From Prolixibacteraceae bacterium (GTDB lineage Bacteria; Bacteroidota; Bacteroidia; Bacteroidales; Prolixibacteraceae): a DNA stretch of 64,000 bases. Position 1 is the first letter of the stretch. Every line of letters begins with the position of its first letter. Position numbers and translations under genes: made by a program. The DNA is taken from assembly GCA_003506435.1 (NCBI GenBank), contig DOAQ01000028.1, positions 46,079 to 110,078 of the forward strand, written 5' to 3'. Of this stretch, positions 1 through 6,987 are shown piece after piece. Under the pieces are notes generated by a model, which saw only the letters and a list, made by a program, of their open reading frames with translations, had not been told where the DNA came from and searched no databases.

Positions 1-90
1 AGGGTCTGATTATTAGAAAGATGAGATTCCGAAATCCCGAGTGCTGGGGATCGGGATGACTCTATTCCAGAGTTTTTGGACAACCTCCTT
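1..90. repeat. Dispersed palindromic repeat, right part (cut by window edge)
   Basis: This stretch matches the right portion of the complete element at 50450-50584. Both share the run from agggtctgattattagaaag onward and the tail reading gactctattccag followed by the terminal repeat. This copy carries extra bases in the central cccga/tcggga hairpin. No coding potential was seen. It lies directly upstream of the GH13 gene. Confidence 0.8.
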
Positions 91-144
91 TTAGGCCAGT
101 AGGTTGATATGAATTGGAAATTAAATAACCATAATAAAACTAAC

Positions 145-1503
145 ATGAGAAAGAAACTAAATATCATTTTATTCTTCGTATTGAGTGTGGCATTATTTGC
201 CTGTAATAATCAACCACAGGCAGTTCAATCGAAATCAGTCGTTCAGCCTGAATGGGCTGAGGATGCAGTACTCTACGAAGTGAATATCCGGCAATACACA
301 CCCGAAGGTACGTTCAATGCGTTTGCAGAACATTTGCCCCGGCTGAAGGAACTGGGCGTTGAAATCCTCTGGATCATGCCGGTGAACCCAATTTCAGAAA
401 AAAACCGAAAAGGTTCGCTGGGTTCGTATTATTCAATTGCCGATTATACGGCTGTGAACCCCGAATTTGGTACGATGGACGATTTTAAAAATCTGGTTGC
501 TAAATGCCACAAAATGGGTTTTAAAGTGATCATCGACTGGGTGGCCAACCATACCGGCTGGGACAATCACTGGATTACGGAGTACCCCGAATGGTACACC
601 GCCGACTCGCTGGGCAACATTATTCCGCCGGTAGCCGACTGGTCGGATGTGGCTGACCTGAATTACGATGTGCCGCAAATGCGCCGTGCCATGATCGATG
701 CGATGGACTTCTGGCTCGAAGAAACCGACATTGATGGTTTTCGATGCGATGTGGCCTGGGGTGTTCCACAGGATTTCTGGGAAGCGGCCCGCGCTTCATT
801 TGATTCGATAAAACCGGCGTACATGCTTGCTGAAGATGAAGACCATCCGGCTTTTCTGGAAAAAGCTTTTCAGTCGAATTACGCATGGAAATTGCATCAC
901 CTGATGAACGACGTGGCGCAGGGAAAACAAACGGCATCGGTTTTCAAAAACTATTTTACTGAAGCAGAAGGCAAATATATGCCGGGTTCTTTCCCGATGC
1001 AGTTCATCACCAATCATGATGAGAATTCGTGGCAGGGAACTATCGCCGAACGCATGGGTGCAGCAGGCGATGCGTTTGCAGTTTTTTCGTTTACCATTCC
1101 CGGCATTCCGCTTATTTACAGTGGTCAGGAGGCAGGTCTCAGTAAACGGCTTCTGTTTTTCGAAAAAGATGAAATTGACTGGAACAATCTGGAAAAGCAG
1201 AAATTCTACAAAAAGTTAGTCGATCTGAAAACAGGAAATAAAGCGCTTTGGAACGGGGATGCAGGAGGCGATTTCAAAATTCCGGAAACCACCTCGGGAA
1301 ATGCTTTTTGTTTTGTCAGGGAAAGAGGAAAAAGTAAAGTGCTGGCCATATTTAATTTTTCTTCGGAAGAATCATCGGTTGGTTTTTCATTGCCCGAGGG
1401 TGGAACCTTTATCAACTATTTTTCAGGGGAGAAGGAAAAATTAGACACACAACTGATGGTTGAAATGCCTGCATGGGGCTATAAAATATACATTCAGAAT
1501 TAA
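145..1503 (+). CDS. GH13 alpha-amylase family lipoprotein
   Basis: Predicted surface or periplasmic alpha-glucan hydrolase of glycoside hydrolase family 13. Counting from the ATG at 145, a short basic and hydrophobic leader ends in a lipobox (LFAC, Cys20). The catalytic barrel shows the GH13 signature regions: DWVANH near residue 131, GFRCDVAW with the nucleophile Asp202, the general acid Glu230 in LAEDED, and the transition-state His291-Asp292 in FITNHDEN. A short C-terminal beta domain follows. The start at 145 is preferred over an in-frame ATG at 109 because it places the signal peptide at the N terminus. Length (452 residues) suits a compact amylase or cyclomaltodextrinase-like enzyme. 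No SusC/D pair adjoins it. Exact specificity (amylase, alpha-glucosidase, neopullulanase) cannot be read from sequence. Confidence 0.9.
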   Translation: MRKKLNIILFFVLSVALFACNNQPQAVQSKSVVQPEWAEDAVLYEVNIRQYTPEGTFNAFAEHLPRLKELGVEILWIMPVNPISEKNRKGSLGSYYSIADYTAVNPEFGTMDDFKNLVAKCHKMGFKVIIDWVANHTGWDNHWITEYPEWYTADSLGNIIPPVADWSDVADLNYDVPQMRRAMIDAMDFWLEETDIDGFRCDVAWGVPQDFWEAARASFDSIKPAYMLAEDEDHPAFLEKAFQSNYAWKLHHLMNDVAQGKQTASVFKNYFTEAEGKYMPGSFPMQFITNHDENSWQGTIAERMGAAGDAFAVFSFTIPGIPLIYSGQEAGLSKRLLFFEKDEIDWNNLEKQKFYKKLVDLKTGNKALWNGDAGGDFKIPETTSGNAFCFVRERGKSKVLAIFNFSSEESSVGFSLPEGGTFINYFSGEKEKLDTQLMVEMPAWGYKIYIQN

Positions 1504-1546
1504 TTGTTGTTGACAGGGGGGATTTTGTTTTTAGATTAGAAAGGTA

Positions 1547-1575
1547 AGGGTTTCCGGAAGCGGAGACCCTTTTTT
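1547..1575 (+). terminator. Rho-independent terminator after the GH13 gene
   Basis: A 10-bp stem with one G-U pair (agggtttccg / cggagaccct, loop gaag) is followed by five or more T residues. It lies between the GH13 gene and the convergent queF gene. Confidence 0.8.
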
Positions 1576-1616
1576 GCATTAATGAGGGCTCCACGTTGAG
1601 TGAACCCCTCACTGAT

Positions 1617-2087
1617 TTATCGGTTGTCAATTTCTTCCGGGTTCAGATCGTGGTTTTGCATGCGGTACCAGGCCATTTCCCCGTATTTGGTGCCGGGTTT
1701 GCCATAATTGCAAAATGGGTCAATGCTGAGACCGCCGCGGGGCAGGAATTTTCCCCACACTTCAATGTATTTTGGGTTCATCAATGCAATCAGGTCTTTC
1801 ATGATGATGTTGATGCAGTCTTCGTGAAAAGCCCCGTGATTGCGGAAACTGAATAAATATAGTTTCAGACTTTTGCTTTCCACCAGTTTCTCGTCGGGAA
1901 TATAACTGAGGTAAATGGTTGCAAAATCGGGTTGGCCGGTAATGGGACACAGGCTGGTAAATTCGGGGCAATTGAATTTTACCCAATAATCGTGTTCCGG
2001 GTGTTTGTTCCCGAACGACTCTAGTAAATCCGGTTTATAATCGAACGAATAACCGGTTTCATTCCCGAGGTTTTTCAGATTGTCCAT
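1617..2087 (-). CDS. queF: NADPH-dependent 7-cyano-7-deazaguanine reductase QueF
   Basis: Reduces preQ0 to preQ1 in queuosine (tRNA wobble base) biosynthesis in the cytoplasm. The 156-residue protein is a short, type I (unimodular) QueF. It carries the active-site cysteine and general acid in SLCPITGQPD (Cys47, Asp54) and the family signature ESKSLKLYLFSFRNH near residues 70-84, followed by the FHED region. It is the last gene of a minus-strand operon with queC (12 bases upstream) and the precursor transporter. The whole set lies behind a preQ1-I riboswitch, so it is probably repressed when preQ1 is plentiful. Nothing unusual was seen in the protein. Confidence 0.97.
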   Translation of the reverse strand: MDNLKNLGNETGYSFDYKPDLLESFGNKHPEHDYWVKFNCPEFTSLCPITGQPDFATIYLSYIPDEKLVESKSLKLYLFSFRNHGAFHEDCINIIMKDLIALMNPKYIEVWGKFLPRGGLSIDPFCNYGKPGTKYGEMAWYRMQNHDLNPEEIDNR

Positions 2088-2099
2088 ATCGTGAAATAA

Positions 2100-2759
2100 T
2101 TATACGTTTTTTGTTTTTAAATACATTTCCAATCCCCGGTTACGCAATATACAAGCCGGGCATTCTCCGCATCCGGCGCCTTTGATGCCGTTGTAACAGG
2201 TCACCGTTTCATTCCGGACCAAATCAAAAACACCAAGTTCATCGGCCAGTTGCCATATTTCAGCTTTGTTTTTCCACATCAGCGGTGTGTGAATGGTGTA
2301 CTGAATATCCATCGAAAGGTTCAGTGTTTGATTGAGCGACAGGATAAAATCGTTTCGGCAGTCGGGATATCCGCTGAAATCAGCCTGTCCGACGCCGGTA
2401 ACCAGATGGTTGATGCCGTTGGCTTTGGCAAAAATGGCAGCATACGTCAGGAACAGCATGTTGCGGCCTTCCACCAGCGTGTTGGGAGGACGGTCGGCAG
2501 GTTTTTCTTTTTCAATTTCTATTTGTTGCGAGGTCAGCGCATTTTCGGTCAGTTGCGACAGCAAATCAATTTTGAAGATTTGTAACTGAACTCCTGCTCT
2601 TTTAGCAATATTTTTTGCGGCTTCCAGCTCAATTTTGTGTCGTTGCCCGTAATTGAAGGCGATAGCAAAAACTTCAGCAAAATGTTTTTTTGCCCAAAAC
2701 AGGCAGGTGCTTGAGTCCTGTCCTCCGGAGAAAACTACCAGTGCTTTGTCGCCAATCAT
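2100..2759 (-). CDS. queC: 7-cyano-7-deazaguanine synthase QueC
   Basis: ATP-dependent enzyme converting 7-carboxy-7-deazaguanine and ammonia to preQ0, the substrate of the neighbouring QueF. The 219-residue protein has the PP-loop ATP-binding motif SGGQDSS near residue 11. It also has the C-terminal zinc site made of Cys188, Cys197, Cys200 and Cys203 (CYN...GCGECPAC). It sits one base after the transporter gene and 12 bases before queF, so translation is probably coupled. QueD and QueE are not in this window, so the cell either makes carboxydeazaguanine elsewhere or relies on imported precursors through the adjacent transporter. Confidence 0.97.
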   Translation of the reverse strand: MIGDKALVVFSGGQDSSTCLFWAKKHFAEVFAIAFNYGQRHKIELEAAKNIAKRAGVQLQIFKIDLLSQLTENALTSQQIEIEKEKPADRPPNTLVEGRNMLFLTYAAIFAKANGINHLVTGVGQADFSGYPDCRNDFILSLNQTLNLSMDIQYTIHTPLMWKNKAEIWQLADELGVFDLVRNETVTCYNGIKGAGCGECPACILRNRGLEMYLKTKNV

Positions 2760-2760
2760 A

Positions 2761-3441
2761 TTAAATTTGTTTTAACCGGAAAGGGTTGTATGAAACCGAA
2801 TAATCGAACGTGTCGGCGCCTTCCTGTTTTTTTACTTGTTTCACTACCCAAACAGTGAGCGGCAGCACTGCAATTTCATAAACCGTTTTGATCAGGGCTT
2901 GTGTAACAATCATTCCCAAAATTACTTTGAATGGAAATATTCCGGTAAATGCAATGCTGATAAAAAGAAGCGAGTCGGCGCTTTCGCCCACCAATGTAGA
3001 AAGAATTGCCCGTACCGAGAAACCTTTCCCTTTGGTCAGTACTTTGAATTTACTCATCACGTAGGCATTCAGGAACGAACCGAGAAGATAGGCCAACAGG
3101 CTGGCTGCAACAATTCGCGGGGTGTTGCCCAGTACGGTGGCAAAAGCTTCCTGTTCCTGCCAGAACGGAGCCGGAGAAACGACAATTCCAAGACTCAGAA
3201 AAGAGACTGCCAGTATATTCACTCCAAAACCTGCCCAGATAATCAGGCGGGCCTTCTGAAAGCCCCACACTTCGGCAATTACATCATTGATGATGTAGGC
3301 CAGCGGAAAAATAAGTACGCCTGCCGGCGCTGACCACGGGCCGATCATCATAATTTTGGAAGCAAGAATATTGGAAATGATCAGGCAGGTTGCGAATAAT
3401 ATACCTGCCAGCATGAAAAGAACTGAAACTTTATTTTTCAT
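2761..3441 (-). CDS. yhhQ: Queuosine precursor transporter (YhhQ/QPTR family)
   Basis: Inner-membrane protein of the VUT/QPTR family, known to import preQ0/preQ1 or queuine-type precursors. About six hydrophobic segments are visible across 226 residues. Characteristic stretches include FPLAYIINDVIAEVWG near residues 45-60 and LVGESADSLLF in the second half. It is the first gene of the yhhQ-queC-queF operon. Its ATG lies immediately after the preQ1-I aptamer, so control is most likely at translation initiation of this gene. Substrate preference (preQ0, preQ1 or queuine) cannot be told from sequence, but the riboswitch and gene context favour deazapurine precursors. Confidence 0.93.
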   Translation of the reverse strand: MKNKVSVLFMLAGILFATCLIISNILASKIMMIGPWSAPAGVLIFPLAYIINDVIAEVWGFQKARLIIWAGFGVNILAVSFLSLGIVVSPAPFWQEQEAFATVLGNTPRIVAASLLAYLLGSFLNAYVMSKFKVLTKGKGFSVRAILSTLVGESADSLLFISIAFTGIFPFKVILGMIVTQALIKTVYEIAVLPLTVWVVKQVKKQEGADTFDYSVSYNPFRLKQI

Positions 3442-3442
3442 A

Positions 3443-3477
3443 TTTCTTGTTTTTTACGTGGTTATCAAGAACACGTG
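3443..3477 (-). ncRNA. preQ1-I riboswitch upstream of the queuosine operon
   Basis: Read on the minus strand, the leader forms an H-type pseudoknot. Stem P1 pairs ACGTG (3472-3476) with CACGT (3456-3460). The loop TTCTTGATAAC contains TTCTTG (3466-3471), which pairs perfectly with CAAGAA (3444-3449) after an A-rich tail (AAAAAA). The cytosine immediately before the 3' P1 strand, which contacts preQ1 in known structures, is present. Layout and the AAAAAAC-type tail match the class I aptamer. The P2 strand lies a few bases from the yhhQ start codon, which favours translational control. Confidence 0.85.
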
Positions 3478-3490
3478 ATGAATAATGCGG

Positions 3491-3520
3491 CAAATATACA
3501 AACAATTATGAATAAGCAAA
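3491..3520 (-). promoter_or_regulatory. Bacteroidota-type promoter for the queuosine operon
   Basis: On the minus strand a TATATTTG box (TAnnTTTG consensus, plus-strand 3491-3498) is preceded by TTTG (3517-3520) with 18 bases between them. This is close to the consensus spacing for the Bacteroidota housekeeping sigma factor. Transcription would begin just before the riboswitch. Confidence 0.7.
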
Positions 3521-3521
3521 T

Positions 3522-3567
3522 AAGGAGATTTTTGCGGTCGTTTTGTTCCGTCCGCAAAAATCTCCTT
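3522..3567 (-). terminator. Strong hairpin, likely terminator of the SGNH hydrolase gene
   Basis: A perfect 16-bp inverted repeat (aaggagatttttgcgg, 3522-3537, and its complement, 3552-3567) has a 14-base loop. It lies downstream of the minus-strand SGNH gene and upstream of the queuosine operon promoter, insulating the two units. Confidence 0.75.
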
Positions 3568-3596
3568 TCATTTTATAATGAAGATTTTTGAAAAAT

Positions 3597-4265
3597 CTAT
3601 TTTTTAAATACCAGCGGTTTTACGATGCCGGCCCATAGTACATATCCTTCGCCGGTAAGGTGTAGCCCGTCGTTGGTATATGCCGGGTTGAGCAGGTCGT
3701 CGCCCGGATTTTTAAAACGGCTGTACAAGTCAATAAAAGCAAACTGATTTGCTTCGCACCAACTTTTTAACTGTTGATTAACCCACAGCACTTCTTCTCC
3801 TTTATTGGTGTGGTTGGGAAACTTTTGCAACGAGGCATTCACAGGCAATATGCTTTGCACAAATACGTTGGTTTTTGGTGAACTTTCGCGAATCCGTGAG
3901 GCGATGGTGCAAATATTCTGAAAAACGGTGTCTTTTGACACGTTCCTCGAAAGATCATTGATGCCGATCAGGATAAATACCTTGTCGGGTTTCGAACGGG
4001 TTACTTCGTTGAGCCGGTACAGTACGCCTTCGGTAGTGTCGCCGCTGATTCCCCGGTTTTTTACGCGCAGGTCGCCAAATAATTCGACCCACTCGGAGCC
4101 GTCGGTAATGCTGTTTCCAAGGAAAATGATTTCATTTTTTGTATCAGGAAGTAGTTCAAACAAAGTCCGGCGCTGATTGTAATAGGTACTGAACTTATTG
4201 TCCTGGGCGGTGCTTGCCAGCATCAGAAAAACCAATGCAAACGGCAGGAAAACATATTTTTTCAT
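3597..4265 (-). CDS. Secreted SGNH/GDSL-type esterase
   Basis: Predicted exported esterase or acetylhydrolase of the SGNH superfamily. From the ATG at 4265 a signal peptide (MKKYVFLPFALVFL, then a cleavable STAQ) precedes a single catalytic domain. Block I is GNSITDG with the nucleophile Ser52. Block III is GINDLS with Asn103. Block V is DGLHLT near residues 198-203, giving the catalytic Asp and His. The in-frame ATG at 4322 would add 19 residues before the signal peptide and is less likely. Related enzymes deacetylate carbohydrates or hydrolyse phospholipid-like esters; the substrate is unknown here. It ends at the strong hairpin at 3522-3567. The next gene upstream on this strand is an AraC regulator. 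Confidence 0.9.
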   Translation of the reverse strand: MKKYVFLPFALVFLMLASTAQDNKFSTYYNQRRTLFELLPDTKNEIIFLGNSITDGSEWVELFGDLRVKNRGISGDTTEGVLYRLNEVTRSKPDKVFILIGINDLSRNVSKDTVFQNICTIASRIRESSPKTNVFVQSILPVNASLQKFPNHTNKGEEVLWVNQQLKSWCEANQFAFIDLYSRFKNPGDDLLNPAYTNDGLHLTGEGYVLWAGIVKPLVFKK

Positions 4266-4334
4266 TGTATGATATGAGGTTAATTGTTGTACAAATATGC
4301 CGATCTTCTGTTTTATTTGCAAGCAAACAAGGGC

Positions 4335-5204
4335 TTACCTTTGCCGGTATTCGCGGGGCGACATGTTCATCACTTTCCGGAACTGGCGTGAAAAATAAAA
4401 CTGATCTTCAAATCCGGTTTCACGGGCTACTCCGGCAATGTTCCAGTCGGTATTATCAAGTAAACGGCATGCCCGTTGAATTTTCAACTGGATGAAATAA
4501 TCGATGGGCGAATGCCCGGTACGATTCACGAACAGGCGCGAAAAATGCGAAGCCGACAAACTCACTACTTCGGCCAGATCGTTCAGCGTCAGCTTTCGTC
4601 CAAGATTTTCAAGCATGAAATTGATGCTTTGCCCAACCGGGTCTTTTCCAATACTTTCTTTTATCACCCGGAATTGTCCGGGATGGGTGAACGAGGCCAG
4701 TAAATGGCTCAGGCAAAGGTTCGTGTATTCAAGGGTTTCAATGCTGTATCCCCGTTCCAGGTTCCGGAAAAGTTCGCTGAAAAGTTCGAGCCGTTCGTTC
4801 ACCCGCGAAGTTTTTCCCCGTTCGATACTGACTGGCTGAAGAGCTGTCCGGGAAAATAATTTGGCTTTTGGTCCTGCAAAATGAACCCAGTAAATCGACC
4901 ATGGATTGTCCTTGTCGGCAAAATACGAGTGAGGCATGCCCGGCGGAATAATATAAAAATGGTCGGCGGAAAGTTCGTGTTTTTCATTTCCTGCCAAAAT
5001 AAATCCTTTTCCTTCAATATTATAAATAAGAATGGCCTGGGGAATTCCTTTTTTCCTTTCCCTGAAATGATGCCGGGCCTGGGGGTAATATCCAATGTCA
5101 GTGATGTACAGATCGGAAATCAACGGGTTCCGGCTTACCAGCTCCAGTATTTTATCCGGAATCACGTAGCTTAATTGTCCGGGAAAACCATCTTGTTTTT
5201 TCAT
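4335..5204 (-). CDS. AraC-family transcriptional regulator with cupin sensor domain
   Basis: Cytoplasmic regulator with an N-terminal cupin-like ligand-binding region (about residues 40-110, including the cupin-style PPGMPHSYFAD). The C-terminal double helix-turn-helix domain (about 190-285) includes the family stretches LSASHFSRLFVNRTG and GFEDQFYFSRQFRKV and the terminal SPREYR. It is transcribed divergently from the sugar-porter gene at 5439, which it may control in response to a sugar. The 69-base gap to the following SGNH gene is compatible with co-transcription. The effector is not known. Confidence 0.92.
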   Translation of the reverse strand: MKKQDGFPGQLSYVIPDKILELVSRNPLISDLYITDIGYYPQARHHFRERKKGIPQAILIYNIEGKGFILAGNEKHELSADHFYIIPPGMPHSYFADKDNPWSIYWVHFAGPKAKLFSRTALQPVSIERGKTSRVNERLELFSELFRNLERGYSIETLEYTNLCLSHLLASFTHPGQFRVIKESIGKDPVGQSINFMLENLGRKLTLNDLAEVVSLSASHFSRLFVNRTGHSPIDYFIQLKIQRACRLLDNTDWNIAGVARETGFEDQFYFSRQFRKVMNMSPREYRQR

Positions 5205-5387
5205 TTTGGTGCAGTCTGTAAATGTTCGGTATTGTCAATATTTAAATAATACGAACGAGGATGGGAAATTATAAAAATAAATGGAACCTATTTATAATTA
5301 GAATGTATTCTTGTTTGATAAATGTCCATCTTTAATATTAAAAATAAGATGCAATAATTATATCGTCCATATTTTCGCAGGATTGTT

Positions 5388-5395
5388 TATTTTTG
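5388..5395 (+). promoter_or_regulatory. Possible -7 box for the sugar porter gene
   Basis: TATTTTTG matches TAnnTTTG about 44 bases before the ATG at 5439. No good -33 TTTG is seen at the expected distance, so this is tentative. Confidence 0.35.
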
Positions 5396-5438
5396 GCAAG
5401 CTTGTTTCTATGTATTTTTGAAAAAACTAAATCAATAT

Positions 5439-6842
5439 ATGGTGGAAAAGATCAATTTCAACAAAGGGTTTATTTTAGGGATTACGCTGATTTCGGCGCT
5501 GGGAGGTTTATTGTTTGGCTATGACTGGGTGGTCATTGGCGGTGCAAAACCTTTTTACGAACGTTTTTTCGATATTACCGCTTCTCCTTATTTGCAGGGC
5601 TGGGCCATGAGCAGCGCTTTGGTCGGATGTTTATTCGGCGCTATGGCTTCCGGGTATTTTACCGATCGTTTCGGAAGAAAATTTCCACTGATCGGCGCTG
5701 CTGCATTATTCACAATTGCTGCGATTGGCACCGGCGCTGTCAGTTCGTTTACATCATTTATTATTTATCGTATCATCGGGGGGCTTGGAATCGGACTGGC
5801 CTCGGCTATTTCGCCGATGTATATTGCCGAAATTTCGCCGGCAAACATGCGCGGACGATTGGTTTCAGTCAATCAATTGACTATTGTGATCGGTATTCTG
5901 GCAGCACAACTTATCAATTTTCTGATTGCAGAGAAGGTTCCGGAAGGAGCTACTGATATGGAAATTCTGCAATCGTGGAACGGTCAAACCGGGTGGCGAT
6001 GGATGTTTTGGGCCGGAACAGTACCTGCGCTCGCATTTTTCATACTTGCATTTTTTATTCCTGAAAGTCCTCGTTACCTGGTAAAATCCGGGAAGAGTGA
6101 CGGCTCCCTAAAAATTCTGGAACGGATTGGCGGTCGTGGATATGCCCTTCAGGAACAAAAAAATATTGCAAACTCATTGAAAGAATCAAATACGAAAGTG
6201 GATTGGACTGCTTTGACCGCCAAAAAAGTCCGTCCGATGCTCGTTCTTGGGATTGTTTTGGCTGTCCTTCAGCAATGGTGTGGCATCAACGTAATATTTA
6301 ATTATGCCGAAGAAATATTTACTTCCGCCGGTTTCTCGGTGGGCGATATGCTCTTTAATATTGTGATTACCGGCACCGTAAACCTTGTTTTTACTTTGCT
6401 GGCCATGCGGATGGTCGACAGTTGGGGGCGGCGTAAACTGATGTTGCTCGGGTTTAGTGGGTTGGCGGTTATTTATTTTGTTCTTGGGGGAAGTTATTTT
6501 TTCGAAGTGAAAGGTCTTGCCATTCTTGTTTTGGTGATGGTTGCCATTGCCACCTATGCCATGACGTTGGCCCCGATTACCTGGGTGGTACTTTCCGAAA
6601 TATTCCCGAACAGCGTCCGGGGAGCTGCTATGTCTGTGGCAACAACAGCTTTATGGATTGCCTGCTTTGTGCTCACCTATACTTTCCCCATACTAAACAA
6701 ACTGCTCAATGCTGGTGGAACATTTTGGCTGTATGCTTTCATTTGCCTGTCGGGCTTCCTGTTTATCCTGAAAAAATTACCGGAAACCAAAGGGAAAACT
6801 CTGGAAGAAGTGGAAACTGATTTTGGAAAACTGAAAAATTGA
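5439..6842 (+). CDS. Sugar:proton symporter, MFS sugar porter family
   Basis: Twelve-helix inner-membrane transporter of the sugar porter family (XylE/GalP/AraE type). Family signatures are visible: GGLLFGYDWVVIGG in helix 1, the DRFGRK loop between helices 2 and 3, PESPRYL at the end of the N-terminal half, DSWGRRKL in the repeated loop of the second half, and PETKGKTLEEVE near the C terminus. The TTG at 5418 could start the frame, but the ATG at 5439 leaves the usual short cytoplasmic N terminus and is preferred. It is divergent from an AraC regulator and upstream of a truncated GH2-like lipoprotein remnant and a DUF5107/TPR gene. Substrate is probably a hexose or pentose. Confidence 0.92.
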   Translation: MVEKINFNKGFILGITLISALGGLLFGYDWVVIGGAKPFYERFFDITASPYLQGWAMSSALVGCLFGAMASGYFTDRFGRKFPLIGAAALFTIAAIGTGAVSSFTSFIIYRIIGGLGIGLASAISPMYIAEISPANMRGRLVSVNQLTIVIGILAAQLINFLIAEKVPEGATDMEILQSWNGQTGWRWMFWAGTVPALAFFILAFFIPESPRYLVKSGKSDGSLKILERIGGRGYALQEQKNIANSLKESNTKVDWTALTAKKVRPMLVLGIVLAVLQQWCGINVIFNYAEEIFTSAGFSVGDMLFNIVITGTVNLVFTLLAMRMVDSWGRRKLMLLGFSGLAVIYFVLGGSYFFEVKGLAILVLVMVAIATYAMTLAPITWVVLSEIFPNSVRGAAMSVATTALWIACFVLTYTFPILNKLLNAGGTFWLYAFICLSGFLFILKKLPETKGKTLEEVETDFGKLKN

Positions 6843-6868
6843 AACGAGTTCAAATAAAACCCAATAAC

Positions 6869-6976
6869 ATGAATTCAATAACTTCATTTTTAATGGTTGC
6901 TATTCTGCTGATTACAGCGGCATGTTCCCGCACGCAAACATCAAAAATCGACCTGTCAGGCGAATGGTTTTTTTGA
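6869..6976 (+). pseudogene. Lipoprotein leader remnant, GH2-like N terminus
   Basis: A 35-codon frame encodes a clean lipoprotein signal (hydrophobic stretch then TAAC, Cys19) followed by KIDLSGEWFF and a stop. The phrase IDLSGEW is typical of the first strand of glycoside hydrolase family 2 sugar-binding domains, but the rest of such an enzyme is missing. The stop lies in a run of seven T (6968-6974). A -1 shift there would join this leader to the frame of the large DUF5107 gene starting at 6988. Most likely it is what remains after a deletion; alternatives are a short lipoprotein or a frameshifted N-terminal extension. Confidence 0.55.
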
Positions 6977-6987
6977 ATACAAAAGCG

